DNA of 64,000 bases from CAUSKK01 sp963533935 (GCA_963533935.1 CAUSQL010000001.1:31459-95458); one strand, 5' to 3'. Numbered from the stretch's first letter, positions 1 through 9,507 are shown. A program made the numbers and translations. The notes: generated by a model not told the origin, from the letters alone.

Positions 1-57
1 GTGGCTGGCCCGGCGATTTACCACGATGTCATTGTTTTGCGTTTTCTTTTTACTCAT
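1..57 (-). CDS. smpB: SmpB, SsrA-binding protein (N-terminal 19 residues only)
   Basis: Only the first 19 codons are inside the window; the gene runs off the left edge. The peptide begins MSKKKTQNNDIVVNRRASH, which fits the basic N-terminus of SmpB, the tmRNA-binding partner in trans-translation that rescues stalled ribosomes. The gene is divergent from ratA, an arrangement conserved in many gammaproteobacteria, and that context supports the call. The short overlap with the family makes this an inference from N-terminus plus neighbourhood. Confidence 0.75.
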   Translation of the reverse strand, partial: MSKKKTQNNDIVVNRRASH

Positions 58-93
58 AATTAATACCGTTGAATTAAAAAGGATTTATGGACT

Positions 94-531
94 ATGGCCC
101 AAATACATAAAGTTAAACGCGTCCCCTATTCCTGCGCACAAATGTTTGATTTAGTGGCCGACGTGGATAAATATTACGAATTTATTCCCTGGTGTATTAA
201 TTCTAAATTAGAATATAAAGACGATAGGGAATTAATTGGCACTATTACCGCCCAGAAGGGTGCCTTTTCCAAATCATTTACCACGAGAAATAAATATGTT
301 TACGGCAAATACATGGATATTAATTTAGAAAAAGGGCCGTTTAAAAAATTAACGGGACGCTGGGAGTTCCACGAAATTCCCGGGGGCTGCGAGATACATT
401 ACAGCACAGATTACGAGGTGCCTCTGCTCCTTGGCCCCCTGCTGGCCGGACTGGCCACCTACATGGCCAATTCCATCGTTGAGGCCTTTGAACAGCGGGC
501 GCGGCAGGTCTATGGAACGCAAAACCATTAG
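94..531 (+). CDS. ratA: RatA/COQ10-like START-domain protein
   Basis: 145 residues spanning one START/polyketide-cyclase fold, the usual family length. The opening VKRVPYSCAQMFDLVADVDKYYEFIPWC is the typical family N-terminus. E. coli RatA was described as binding 50S subunits and inhibiting 70S association; mitochondrial COQ10 relatives bind ubiquinone, so a quinone role is equally possible. The ATG at 94 is used because the nearby ATG at 87 opens a 7-codon dead end. The gene is divergent from smpB and overlaps rnfH by 20 nt, indicating co-transcription. Confidence 0.93.
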   Translation: MAQIHKVKRVPYSCAQMFDLVADVDKYYEFIPWCINSKLEYKDDRELIGTITAQKGAFSKSFTTRNKYVYGKYMDINLEKGPFKKLTGRWEFHEIPGGCEIHYSTDYEVPLLLGPLLAGLATYMANSIVEAFEQRARQVYGTQNH

Positions 532-796
532 GGTGGAAGTGGCCTACGGCGAGGCCCAGCGCCAGAAAATTATCCCGCTGGTGGTCTACGAGGGCACCAA
601 ATTAATTGAGGCGGTGGAGCGCTCAGCGCTGAGCTATTACTTCCCGCAGCTGGATTGGGCGGCAGTGGACTTCGGCGTCTTTGGCCGCAGCCAGCCGGCG
701 GATTATTTGTTGCGCGACGGCGACAGGGTGGAAATCTATCGGCCCCTCATCGCCGACCCCAAAGAAATGCGCCGTTTGCGGGCGAAAAAACGCTAG
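512..796 (+). CDS. rnfH: RnfH family ubiquitin-like protein
   Basis: 94 residues with a beta-grasp (ubiquitin/ThiS-like) fold signature: IRVEVAYGEAQRQKIIPLVV followed by a C-terminal DGDRVEIYRPLIADPKEMRR. Members usually sit beside ratA, as here; their function is not settled, and the name comes from linkage to rnf operons in some species. Start chosen at ATG 512 (MERKTIRVEVA) because upstream residues in this frame are out-of-frame translation of ratA. The 20-nt overlap with ratA suggests translational coupling. rsmH follows after 32 nt. Confidence 0.9.
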   Translation: MERKTIRVEVAYGEAQRQKIIPLVVYEGTKLIEAVERSALSYYFPQLDWAAVDFGVFGRSQPADYLLRDGDRVEIYRPLIADPKEMRRLRAKKR

Positions 797-828
797 AATT
801 GAGGAAGCACAAGATTTTAGGACAACCC

Positions 829-1734
829 ATGACGCACCATCACACGGTATTTTTGGAGGAAGCCGTGGCAGCCCTGGCCATCAAGCCAGCCGGCACCTAC
901 CTAGATTGCACCTATGGCCGCGGTGGCCACACAAAAATGATACTAGCCCAACTGAATGGCGAGGGACAGTTGTACAGCTGCGACAGAGACCCGGAGGCAG
1001 AACTAAGTGCGCGGGAAATTAACGACCAGCGCTTTCACTTTGTGAGTAGTAACTTTTCCCAGTTAGACAATTTTCTCCCACAACAGCTGGAATTGGACGG
1101 CGTACTAATGGACTTAGGAATATCTTCGCCTCAGGTGGACCGGGCCGAGCGGGGCTTTTCCTTTAATAAGGCCGGGCCCATTGACATGCGCATGAATAAC
1201 CAGGTAGGGCCAACGGCACAGGAGTTGCTTGCTTCCTACGACGAGAAAAAGTTAGCGGACATAATCCGGGACTATGGGGGTGAGCCACACACCATCGCCC
1301 GCCGCATAGCCTGGGCCATTAAGGCGGCGCTGCCGCTCAAGGACACGCTGGCTTTGGCGGAAGTGGTTAGTGCGGCGGTGCCGAAGAAATATCATAAAAA
1401 GAATCAGCACCCGGCCACGCAAACCTTTCAAGCCCTACGCATTGCCGTTAATGATGAATTTACAGAGATTGAAAATGCCCTGGCCGCGGCAGTTCCCCGG
1501 TTGAAAAAAGAGGGAACGCTAGTGGTCATAAGTTTTCATTCTGATGAAGATGCTCTTGTGAAGCGCTTCCTTAGGAAATATGAGGGCGAAACCCTCCCCC
1601 CCGAGCTGCCCATAAGTGGAAAAATAAATCAGCAGCTCAAAATGGTTGGCTCTCCGCTGCGTCCCAGCGAGGAAGCCGTTCGTATTAACCCACGGGCACG
1701 TAGTGCTCTGCTTCGCAAAGCGATAAAACTATGA
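829..1734 (+). CDS. rsmH: 16S rRNA (cytosine(1402)-N(4))-methyltransferase RsmH
   Basis: 301 residues. SAM-dependent methyltransferase that modifies C1402 in the ribosomal P-site region. The SAM-binding motif DCTYGRGGHT is at residues 26-35 and the family segment LDGVLMDLGISSPQ follows. The C-terminal SFHSDEDALVKRFLR is also typical. The start is ATG 829 (MTHHHTVFLEEAV); further upstream the frame reads through rnfH. It is the first gene of the division and cell-wall cluster, but mraZ, normally just upstream, is absent and ratA-rnfH occupies that place. The stop overlaps ftsL by 4 nt (ATGA). Confidence 0.96.
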   Translation: MTHHHTVFLEEAVAALAIKPAGTYLDCTYGRGGHTKMILAQLNGEGQLYSCDRDPEAELSAREINDQRFHFVSSNFSQLDNFLPQQLELDGVLMDLGISSPQVDRAERGFSFNKAGPIDMRMNNQVGPTAQELLASYDEKKLADIIRDYGGEPHTIARRIAWAIKAALPLKDTLALAEVVSAAVPKKYHKKNQHPATQTFQALRIAVNDEFTEIENALAAAVPRLKKEGTLVVISFHSDEDALVKRFLRKYEGETLPPELPISGKINQQLKMVGSPLRPSEEAVRINPRARSALLRKAIKL

Positions 1735-2015
1735 GAAATCTTTTTATTTTATTCATCATCGTGCTGGCCGCCTGCATCTACCAGGCGCTGAGGGTCAGCA
1801 ATAGCACCCACGAACGAGCTTTAGCCATTAAGGAAGACCGTGCTATCCAGCGGGACATTGAACGCTCCATTGCCATGACTAGCAATGTGAAACGGGAACA
1901 GGCAGTGGTGGTGGCCGAAATGACTTCCCGCTCCCATATCCGCAAACAAATGGAAAACCAATCCCTCCATACTCCCAGGAAAGAGGAGGTCGCCCTCCTG
2001 AAGGAGAAAAAGTAA
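1731..2015 (+). CDS. ftsL: Cell division protein FtsL (small bitopic protein)
   Basis: 94 residues: a short cytoplasmic start, one membrane helix at about residues 4-17 (LFILFIIVLAACIYQALRV) and a periplasmic helical, charged segment of coiled-coil type. FtsL proteins bridge FtsB and FtsQ in the divisome and diverge strongly in sequence, so the call rests on size, topology and position between rsmH and ftsI. The C-terminus is rich in Lys and Glu. Start overlaps the rsmH stop (ATGA). Confidence 0.82.
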   Translation: MRNLFILFIIVLAACIYQALRVSNSTHERALAIKEDRAIQRDIERSIAMTSNVKREQAVVVAEMTSRSHIRKQMENQSLHTPRKEEVALLKEKK

Positions 2016-2024
2016 TTTCTTCTC

Positions 2025-4184
2025 ATGAAATTCTGGGAAAAAATGACGCGCCATTCCTTTGTGTTGGCGCTTTTTCTTTCTGCCGTGGCCATCTGGACCT
2101 GGCGCATCATCTACGTGCAGACCAATCCGGAAATACAGAAAAAAATTAAGGATATGGCCATAGCCATGCACCGGGACGTTATTTCCACCAAGGAGGCCCG
2201 GGGCACCATCACCGACCGCAACGGCACTGAGCTGGCCCGCTCCTACATGGTTGGTTCCATTATCGTCGATTCGGTGCAGTTAAATGAGGGCAATGCCCAG
2301 CTATTTCTCAGCAAACCGGGGAACCGCAGCTGTAGCGCCAACGGTAACCGCACCAAGGTTAAGGCGGAATGTGAGGAGCGTTTTACCGCCTTTCTCCTGG
2401 AGGAATTAAAGGACCTGTTAGCTTATTTGGATCCCGGCAAAAGCCCCGAGGTGCTACTAAAAACTCTGCGCACTCGCCAGAGTTTTCTTGCCTTTCCTAA
2501 GGAGTACGTGCGCAATAACAACGGCAAGCCCTTGGACAGCAGTAAGGCCATTAGCCCAGAAAATATCATCGACGATAAAGACCGACCCACCAAAAAGTTA
2601 ACCGGCGCGAAAGGTAAGGTAATCCGCGATAAAAATGGCCAGGCGAAGACGGAGTTTGTGCCGTTGAAGGAGGGCCAATATCTAAAGTCAGAAGTGCAAT
2701 ATGTGGGTGTGCCATCTAAATACTGGCGCATTAAAAAGGACGTGCCATTGACAGAGTTGGATCAGGTATTTGGCGGTAAGAACTACAAGGGCTTTTCCCA
2801 GGAGAACTACTACATGCGCAGCTATCCCTATCCGGAGCTGATGAGCAGTATCGTCGGCTATGTGAAGGCCACCGTGGACGGCATCGAGGGCCAGGGAGAA
2901 GCGGGAGTGGAATATAACTTTAACGAAGCGCTCCTTAGCAAGGACGGCAAGCGGGCGGTCATTCGCACCAAGGACAATAAGGTGCTGCACTATCTGGAGG
3001 AGCTGGAAAAGCCACAGAAGGCGGAAAATCTCGTGTTATCGGTGGATTTCCGCCTGCAATATGTGGCTGTCCAGGCGCTCCAGGAGGCCATGAATGAGTA
3101 CCGGGCCAAGGGAGCCATGGCTACGGTGGTTGATGTGCATAGCGGGGAAATTCTTGCCATGGTATCGCTACCCACAGTGGACATTAATAATCAGAAGGAA
3201 CGGGACAAGTTCCGCGATAAGAACTATATGGACAAGTACGAACCGGGTTCCGTAATTAAGCCCATTGTGGTCGCAGCGGCTTTGGACGCGGGGGTCATCA
3301 GTCCCAACACCAGCTTTACGGTCAGCCACACCTACGGCATCGGTAAGAATGTGGTTACGGACGTGGGCAATTATGGCACCTTGGACATTGCTGGCATTAT
3401 TAAGAAATCCTCCAATATTGGCATGGCAAAGATTTCCGAACGCTTCCCGCGCAAGGATTTTTATAAATACATGAGGGCCTTCGGCTTTGGTCAGCCGGCA
3501 TTGAATTTTCGCGCTGAGGCCAATGCCGTTTTGCACGACCCCACCAAGCGCGACCCCAATGCGCCGAAGCGGCTGTTCTACAACAATTTTGCCTACGCCA
3601 ATATGCACTACGGCTATGCCATTGAGGCCACGGCGGTACAGTTGGCCAGTGCCTATGCCACCATCGGCAACGGGGGCATTCGCATTCCCCTAAGCATCCT
3701 TAAGCGCAAGACCCTGCCCCAGGGCACGCGGGTGGTTAGCCAGAAGGTGGCCCGCCAGGTGCAGCACATGATGCAGTCGGTGGTCAGTGGCGAAGGCGGT
3801 ACGGGCGTTAAGGCGGACACCGAGGAATATACGGTGGAGGGTAAAACCGGCACCTCCCATAAAATTGTGCGGGGCCGCCGCGGCTACTCCGATAAGAACT
3901 ATTTGTCCCTCTTCGTTGGCCTGGTGCCTAGCAATAATCCCAAGCTGGCCATCGTTATCATCATTGACTCCCCGGACAAGTCCAAGGGCCACTTCGGCGG
4001 CGTGGTGGCAGCGCCGGTATTTTCTAAGATAGCCAGCCAGTCCATGAAAATTTTGGGCATTGCCCCGGACAAGATTAAACCCATTAGCGAAATTGACCTG
4101 AACCGGCCAACGGCCAGCCCAGAAGCTACAATAGAGCCAACGAAAAATTCTGACGGAGTTAAATCGAAAAATGCTACTCAGTGA
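2025..4184 (+). CDS. ftsI: Peptidoglycan D,D-transpeptidase FtsI (PBP3)
   Basis: 719 residues, much longer than the approximately 590 of E. coli FtsI. One N-terminal membrane helix (about 12-30), then the dimerisation/pedestal region, then a class B transpeptidase domain. The active-site serine motif is S409-V-I-K412, the SxN motif is S462-S-N464 and the KTG motif is K607-T-G609. The extra length lies in the N-terminal non-catalytic region at about residues 85-240, which is rich in Lys, Asp and Gly. The enzyme crosslinks septal peptidoglycan with FtsW. Its 3' end overlaps murE by 14 nt. Confidence 0.95.
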   Translation: MKFWEKMTRHSFVLALFLSAVAIWTWRIIYVQTNPEIQKKIKDMAIAMHRDVISTKEARGTITDRNGTELARSYMVGSIIVDSVQLNEGNAQLFLSKPGNRSCSANGNRTKVKAECEERFTAFLLEELKDLLAYLDPGKSPEVLLKTLRTRQSFLAFPKEYVRNNNGKPLDSSKAISPENIIDDKDRPTKKLTGAKGKVIRDKNGQAKTEFVPLKEGQYLKSEVQYVGVPSKYWRIKKDVPLTELDQVFGGKNYKGFSQENYYMRSYPYPELMSSIVGYVKATVDGIEGQGEAGVEYNFNEALLSKDGKRAVIRTKDNKVLHYLEELEKPQKAENLVLSVDFRLQYVAVQALQEAMNEYRAKGAMATVVDVHSGEILAMVSLPTVDINNQKERDKFRDKNYMDKYEPGSVIKPIVVAAALDAGVISPNTSFTVSHTYGIGKNVVTDVGNYGTLDIAGIIKKSSNIGMAKISERFPRKDFYKYMRAFGFGQPALNFRAEANAVLHDPTKRDPNAPKRLFYNNFAYANMHYGYAIEATAVQLASAYATIGNGGIRIPLSILKRKTLPQGTRVVSQKVARQVQHMMQSVVSGEGGTGVKADTEEYTVEGKTGTSHKIVRGRRGYSDKNYLSLFVGLVPSNNPKLAIVIIIDSPDKSKGHFGGVVAAPVFSKIASQSMKILGIAPDKIKPISEIDLNRPTASPEATIEPTKNSDGVKSKNATQ

Positions 4185-5628
4185 GCTATTGCAAGGGCTC
4201 TGCACCGTGCCCGATGCCTTGGACGTGCCCATAAAAAACATCACCACCAATAGTAAGAACGTTATGACCCAGGGGCTGTGGCTAGCTCCCAAGGGCATTA
4301 GCCACCACGCCCTGGACTATTACAGTGAAGAACTGCCGCCCTGTGCCATAGTTTACGAGCCTCCCTACGATAATCCGCCGCCCCACGCCATTGCCTGCGA
4401 AAACCTTAGCCTGCACTTAAGTAAAATTGCCGGCCGCTTCTACGGCAATCCTTCGGAGCACCTGCAGATGATTGGTGTTACTGGCACCGACGGCAAATCT
4501 TCCTTGGCCTATCTGCTGGCCGCCAGCCTGAAGAACTGTGCCATGCTGGGCACCATCGGTTACGGCCCCATCGACAGCCTGTTGCCGGCCAGCCATACCA
4601 CTCCAGAGGCGCTGCTGGTACAAAAATACCTGGAGCGCTTCCGCCAGCACGGCATGGACACGGTGGTGATGGAGGTTTCCTCCCACGCCCTGGCCCAGTC
4701 GCGGGTGGCGGCGGTGAAATTCGACATTGCCATCTTCACTAATTTAAGCCACGAGCACTTGGACTATCACCACTCCATGGAGGAGTACTTTCTGGTGAAG
4801 GCATCGCTATTTGAGAAGCGGCTGCGCTGGGCCATCGTCAATGTGGACGATTCCTACGGCCAGCGGCTCATCGGCGATAAATTGATTAACCCCAGCGCTC
4901 GGGTCATTACGGTTTCCAGTAAGAATGCCCCCGTCGGTCCGCTGCACTTCAGCGCCGAAGACATTGAATTAACGCCCCAGGGCCTGTGCTTTACCCTAGT
5001 TTTCCACGAGGGTTCCAATGTGCGCCGGGCCGCCATCCACAGCAAGCTGCTGGCTCGCTTTAACGTGGACAACCTGCTGAACGTGGCCAGCTGTCTCTAT
5101 GCCCTCGGCCACAACTTCGGCGACATTGCCACCCGCATCAGCAATCTGCAGGGGGTTATCGGCCGGGCGGAGCGCATTAATCTTTCCAATGGCACGGCGG
5201 CCATCATCGACTATGCCCACACGCCCAACGCCCTACAGAATGTGTTGCAGGGGGTAAGGCCGCACGTGCGCGGCAAGCTCTGGTGCGTCTTCGGCTGCGG
5301 CGGCGACCGCGACCCGTCCAAGCGGCCGCTCATGGGGCGGGTGGCCAGCTGCTACGCCGACCAGGTGGTTGTTACCGACGACAATCCGCGCCGGGAAGAC
5401 CCGAAGAAAATCATTGCTGACATCAGCGCCGCGCTGGTGAAGGCCGACAATGTGGCCGTTGTGCAGCCGCGGGAACAGGCCATCGTCTTCGCCCTGGAGC
5501 AGCTGCGGGAAGGTGATGCGGTGGTCATCGCCGGCAAGGGCCACGAGGATTACCAAATCATCGGCGACCAGCGCAATTATTTCTCCGACCGGGACGTGGT
5601 GGAAGGCTATGAGCATCAGCGCTTCTAG
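4171..5628 (+). CDS. murE: UDP-MurNAc-L-Ala-D-Glu--meso-diaminopimelate ligase MurE
   Basis: 485 residues, normal Mur-ligase length. The ATP-binding loop GTDGKSS is at 105-111, and the DNPR motif at 404-407 is the signature of meso-diaminopimelate-adding MurE, as expected for a Gram-negative. It adds the third residue of the stem peptide in the cytoplasm. Start ATG 4171 overlaps ftsI by 14 nt and the 3' end overlaps murF by 20 nt, so the three genes are tightly coupled. Confidence 0.97.
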   Translation: MLLSELLQGLCTVPDALDVPIKNITTNSKNVMTQGLWLAPKGISHHALDYYSEELPPCAIVYEPPYDNPPPHAIACENLSLHLSKIAGRFYGNPSEHLQMIGVTGTDGKSSLAYLLAASLKNCAMLGTIGYGPIDSLLPASHTTPEALLVQKYLERFRQHGMDTVVMEVSSHALAQSRVAAVKFDIAIFTNLSHEHLDYHHSMEEYFLVKASLFEKRLRWAIVNVDDSYGQRLIGDKLINPSARVITVSSKNAPVGPLHFSAEDIELTPQGLCFTLVFHEGSNVRRAAIHSKLLARFNVDNLLNVASCLYALGHNFGDIATRISNLQGVIGRAERINLSNGTAAIIDYAHTPNALQNVLQGVRPHVRGKLWCVFGCGGDRDPSKRPLMGRVASCYADQVVVTDDNPRREDPKKIIADISAALVKADNVAVVQPREQAIVFALEQLREGDAVVIAGKGHEDYQIIGDQRNYFSDRDVVEGYEHQRF

Positions 5629-6916
5629 TTTGGCCAAGCGCCTGGGCTGGCGGTGGCTGGGGGAAGATTTCACCATTAACGGCGTTTCCATTGATACCCG
5701 CACCCTGGAGCGGGGCGACGTGTTCGTGGCCCTCCAGGGCACCCGGGGCCGCGGCGAGGAATATTTGGCCCAGGCGGAAGCGCTGGGCGCCGTAGGTGCC
5801 ATTGTGGCGGAAAGCAACAGCGCCATCAGCCTGCCGCAAATTCTCGTGCCGGACCCGGTGCAGGCCCTCCATATCCTCGGCGAAATGAAGCGCTTCGCCA
5901 GCGACGCTAAATTCATCGGCATCACCGGCTCCAACGGCAAGACCAGCACCAAGGAAATGCTGGCCTTTGTGCTGGCCAAGGCCGGCAAAACCCACAGCAC
6001 CCGCGGCAATTTGAATAATCATCTGGGGGTGCCGCTGACCCTAGCCAATCTGCGCGGCGATGAGGAATATGTGGTGGTGGAAATGGGCGCCAACCATCTG
6101 GGGGAAATTGAACCGCTGGCCAATCTGGTGCGGCCGCACTTCGGTTTAATCACCAGCATTGCCCCGGCCCATCTGGAGGGCTTCGGTAATCTGGAGGGGG
6201 TGATTAACACCAAGGAGGCGCTGTTGGCGGCGGCGGAGAAGATTGTTTTAAATCTGAATCTGCCGGTGGAAGCCCTGCACCGCTGGCAGGAGCGCTACGG
6301 CCATAAGGTGGTGAAAACCTACGGCCGTTCGCCGGCGGCGGACATCTATTTGCAGACCGCCGGCGCCAGCGAATTCGTCGCCAGCGACCACCGGCGCACC
6401 ATTGCGGTGAACTGGCAGTGCTTCGGTGCCCACAACCAGCTGAATGGCCTGGCCACCATTGCCATGGTGGAGGCGCTGGGCCTGGACGGCAAGCTGTGCG
6501 AGGCGCTGCGGGACTTTGAAATGGTGGCCGGCCGCTTCCAGCGGCGCCGCTACGGCATTCACTGGGTCATCGACGACAGCTACAATGCCAATGCCGCCTC
6601 CTTCACTGAGGCGTTGCGCACTTTGGCGAGCCTGAAGGATTTTCACGGTCGGGTCTACGCCGGGGCCATGGGCGAGCTGGGGGCGGACAGCGAACGGCAA
6701 CATCACCAGGTGGCGGCGCTGGCGGCGGAATTGAACTTGGAATTTCAGCCGGTGGCCACCGAGGCCTACGGTTTAAGGTCAATTTCCAAGGAGCAGGCGC
6801 GGGAGGAGCTGAAGCAGCGGCTGAAGCTGAAGGAACCCCAGGCCCTGCTGATTAAGGGCAGCCGCAGCGCCGGCCTGGAAACCCTGCTGACCGACCTGGG
6901 CCAGCCCTTTAACTAA
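5609..6916 (+). CDS. murF: UDP-MurNAc-tripeptide--D-Ala-D-Ala ligase MurF
   Basis: 435 residues. The ATP loop GSNGKTS is at 107-113, followed by the central Mur-ligase domain (EMGANHLGEIEPLANLVRP) and the C-terminal domain with DDSYNANAASF. It adds D-Ala-D-Ala to complete the UDP-MurNAc-pentapeptide. Start set at ATG 5609 (MSISASSLAKRLGWRWLG), inside the last 20 nt of murE; earlier codons in this frame are out-of-frame murE. A 19-nt gap leads to mraY. Confidence 0.96.
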   Translation: MSISASSLAKRLGWRWLGEDFTINGVSIDTRTLERGDVFVALQGTRGRGEEYLAQAEALGAVGAIVAESNSAISLPQILVPDPVQALHILGEMKRFASDAKFIGITGSNGKTSTKEMLAFVLAKAGKTHSTRGNLNNHLGVPLTLANLRGDEEYVVVEMGANHLGEIEPLANLVRPHFGLITSIAPAHLEGFGNLEGVINTKEALLAAAEKIVLNLNLPVEALHRWQERYGHKVVKTYGRSPAADIYLQTAGASEFVASDHRRTIAVNWQCFGAHNQLNGLATIAMVEALGLDGKLCEALRDFEMVAGRFQRRRYGIHWVIDDSYNANAASFTEALRTLASLKDFHGRVYAGAMGELGADSERQHHQVAALAAELNLEFQPVATEAYGLRSISKEQAREELKQRLKLKEPQALLIKGSRSAGLETLLTDLGQPFN

Positions 6917-6935
6917 TTAAATTCAAAGGATTTTT

Positions 6936-8030
6936 ATGCTCTATCTCTTGGCCGAATGGCTAAGCCGGGATTTTTCTGCGCTTTCTTTTCTCAATGCCTT
7001 CACCTACACCACCCTCCGCATAATCCTGGCGGCTCTGACGGCCCTGGTGCTGTCCCTGGGCCTGGGCGGCCCGATGATTAATATGCTGCGGCGCCTACAG
7101 ATGGGGCAATTTGTGCGCGACGACGGCCCCCAGACCCACCTGAAAAAGGCGGGCACGCCGACCATGGGCGGCGCCCTGATAATTTTGAGCATTGCCGTAG
7201 CCATGCTGCTGTGGGCGGACCTGCGGGTGCTCTACAGCTGGCTGGCCCTGTTCATCATGCTGTCCTTCGGCGCCGTGGGCTGGTACGACGACTATAAAAA
7301 GCTGGTGCTGAAGCAGTCCATGGGTTTAAACGCCAAACACAAATACGGCCTGCTGTCGCTGGTGGCCCTGGCCAGCGCCCTAATCCTCTACGCGGTGGCG
7401 AAGACGCCCACGGAAACCACGCTCATCATGCCCTTCTTTAAGAATTTTGCCTGGCCGATGGGCATGGGTTCCTTTGTGCTCTTCACCTATCTGGTGCTGG
7501 TAGGCTCCTCCAACGCGGTGAACCTGACCGACGGGCTGGACGGCCTGGCCATCATGCCGGTGGTGCTGGTGGCCAGCGCGCTGACAGTCTTTGCCTATGT
7601 GGCCGGCTCGCCCAACTACGCCCTGTACCTGCACCAGCCGGTGGTGCTGAATGCCTCGGAAATGGCGGTCTTTGGCGCGGCCATCGCTGGCGCCGGCCTG
7701 GGCTTTCTCTGGTACAACACCCACCCGGCGCTGGTGTTCATGGGCGATGTGGGCGCCCTGTCCCTGGGCGCTTCCCTGGGCTTTATCGCGGTGGTCATTC
7801 GCCAGGAGCTGGCCTTCTTCATCATGAGCGGCCTCTTTGTGGCCGAGGCCCTGTCGGTGATTATTCAGGTGGGCTCCTTCAAGCTGCGCGGCAAGCGGGT
7901 GTTTCGCATGGCGCCGCTGCACCACCACTTTGAGCTGTGCGGCTGGCCGGAGGCGCGGGTAACCATACGCTTCTGGATTATTACGGTGCTGCTGGTGCTC
8001 ATTGGCCTGTCCACCTTGAAAATTCGCTAG
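6936..8030 (+). CDS. mraY: Phospho-MurNAc-pentapeptide transferase MraY
   Basis: 364-residue polytopic membrane protein with about ten hydrophobic helices. It transfers phospho-MurNAc-pentapeptide to undecaprenyl phosphate, making lipid I. Family motifs are TPTMGG near residue 74, WYDDYKK, NAVNLTDGLDGLA, and the histidine-rich MAPLHHHFELCGW near the C-terminus. Usual length. After this gene the cluster is interrupted by about 170 bp of intergenic repeats before murD. Confidence 0.97.
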   Translation: MLYLLAEWLSRDFSALSFLNAFTYTTLRIILAALTALVLSLGLGGPMINMLRRLQMGQFVRDDGPQTHLKKAGTPTMGGALIILSIAVAMLLWADLRVLYSWLALFIMLSFGAVGWYDDYKKLVLKQSMGLNAKHKYGLLSLVALASALILYAVAKTPTETTLIMPFFKNFAWPMGMGSFVLFTYLVLVGSSNAVNLTDGLDGLAIMPVVLVASALTVFAYVAGSPNYALYLHQPVVLNASEMAVFGAAIAGAGLGFLWYNTHPALVFMGDVGALSLGASLGFIAVVIRQELAFFIMSGLFVAEALSVIIQVGSFKLRGKRVFRMAPLHHHFELCGWPEARVTIRFWIITVLLVLIGLSTLKIR

Positions 8031-8048
8031 ATGCGCTAATTAAGTTAA

Positions 8049-8166
8049 TTACCGACGGAGGGGCGCTTTAGTTGTATGTATTTACGGCCGTAATTACATA
8101 CAGGGGAAGCGCCCTGTTGTATGTTTAAGCCCGTTTACAGACGAACGGGCGCTTTCCATGTATGTT
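8049..8166. repeat. Intergenic palindromic repeat cluster (3 units), mraY-murD
   Basis: Three copies of the approximately 31-bp intergenic unit found throughout the window. A unit reads TACATACAGG at one end, a GGAAGCGCCC core, and GTCTGTATGTA at the other, with variants. The order here is inverted, direct, inverted, separated by A/T-rich spacers of 5-15 bp. Neighbouring units can fold as hairpins. The cluster sits within an otherwise co-directional operon, so it may end or stabilise transcripts there; this is inference. Confidence 0.85.
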
Positions 8167-8199
8167 AAGAACCAAATAAGCCAAAGTAGGACGTGAATT

Positions 8200-9507
8200 A
8201 TGGAAACTCTCTTAAAACGGCTGCGGGCATTGAACCTGGCCGAACCGATTTTCGTGGTGGGCATGGGTATTTCCGGCCGCACCGCCCTGGATTTACTGCG
8301 CGAGGCCGGCTATGAGGCCTTCGGCGTCGATGAGAAGGTGGCCGAACGGCGCATTTACCAGCGGGATTTAAACGACCCGGCGGCGCTCCAGGAGGCGAAA
8401 ACCCTGGTCATCAGCCCGGGCATTGACCGGCGCCGGCCGGCCATCGCCGGCAGCTACGCCGACCAGATTAACGACGTGGAAATCTTCGCCCGCCTCAACC
8501 ATAAGCCGGTGCTGGCCGTAACCGGTTCCAACGGCAAATCCACGGTGGTGAGCCTGCTGCAGGCGGTGCTGCCGACCCTGGGCCGAAAATCCCGGCTCTG
8601 CGGCAACATCGGCCGTTCCGTGCTCGACGCCCTGTTCCAGGAAGAAGAGGCGGACTGCTACGTGTTGGAACTGTCCAGCTACCAGCTGGAGCTGTGTCCG
8701 AGCCTGCTGCCGACGGTGGGCGCCATTCTCAACATTACCCCCGACCATCTGGACCGCTACAACAGCTTCGCCGACTACGCGGCGGCCAAGGGGCGCCTAG
8801 CGGTGCAGAGCTCGGTGATTCTGTTAAATGGCGACGATGAGAACTGTCTGGCCCTGGCCAAGGACGCGCAGAACGTGGTCTTCTTCGGCACGGCGCCAAC
8901 CCTGGCCAACCGGGTCAGCGGCGGCGCCATTTACATCAATCACGAGAAAATCCTCGACACCGCCAGCCTCCAGCTGAACGGCGACCACAACGGCAGCAAC
9001 GTGCTCTGCGCCCTGCTGATGCTGGCGGAACTGGGGTTAAACCTTAAGGACGCCCTGCCGGCGGTGCGCGCCTTCCCGGGCCTGAAGCACCGGGTGCAGA
9101 CGGTGGCGGAAATTAACGGGGTGCGTTTCATCGACGATTCCAAGGCCACCAACGTGGGCGCCACCCAGGCGGCCCTGGCCGGCCTCAGTGCGCCCATTTA
9201 CCTCATCGCCGGCGGCGTGAGTAAGAATCAGGACTTCCGCCCCCTGGCCGCCACCCTCAAGGGCAGCAGTGTGAAAAAGGTGCTGCTTATCGGCACGGAC
9301 AATCGGGACATGGTGGCGGCCTTTAGTGCAGCGGGGCTGGCCTACGAGGACTGCGGCGACATGGTGCGGGCGGTGCAGCGGGCTAAGGAGCTGGCCCAGG
9401 CCGGCGAGGTGGTGCTGCTGTCGCCGGCCACCGCCAGCTTCGACCAGTACACCGGCTACGACAAGCGCGGCGACCACTTCGCCTATGAGGCCCAGGGCAG
9501 CTGTTGA
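8200..9507 (+). CDS. murD: UDP-MurNAc-L-alanine--D-glutamate ligase MurD
   Basis: 435 residues. N-terminal Rossmann segment FVVGMGISGRTALDLLRE, ATP loop GSNGKST at 109-115, then NITPDHLDRYNSFADYAAAK and a C-terminal domain with DDSKATNVGATQAAL and LLSPATASFDQY. It adds D-glutamate to UDP-MurNAc-L-Ala. The gene is preceded by a repeat cluster and a GGACGTG stretch before the ATG; it ends in TGATG shared with ftsW. Confidence 0.97.
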   Translation: METLLKRLRALNLAEPIFVVGMGISGRTALDLLREAGYEAFGVDEKVAERRIYQRDLNDPAALQEAKTLVISPGIDRRRPAIAGSYADQINDVEIFARLNHKPVLAVTGSNGKSTVVSLLQAVLPTLGRKSRLCGNIGRSVLDALFQEEEADCYVLELSSYQLELCPSLLPTVGAILNITPDHLDRYNSFADYAAAKGRLAVQSSVILLNGDDENCLALAKDAQNVVFFGTAPTLANRVSGGAIYINHEKILDTASLQLNGDHNGSNVLCALLMLAELGLNLKDALPAVRAFPGLKHRVQTVAEINGVRFIDDSKATNVGATQAALAGLSAPIYLIAGGVSKNQDFRPLAATLKGSSVKKVLLIGTDNRDMVAAFSAAGLAYEDCGDMVRAVQRAKELAQAGEVVLLSPATASFDQYTGYDKRGDHFAYEAQGSC

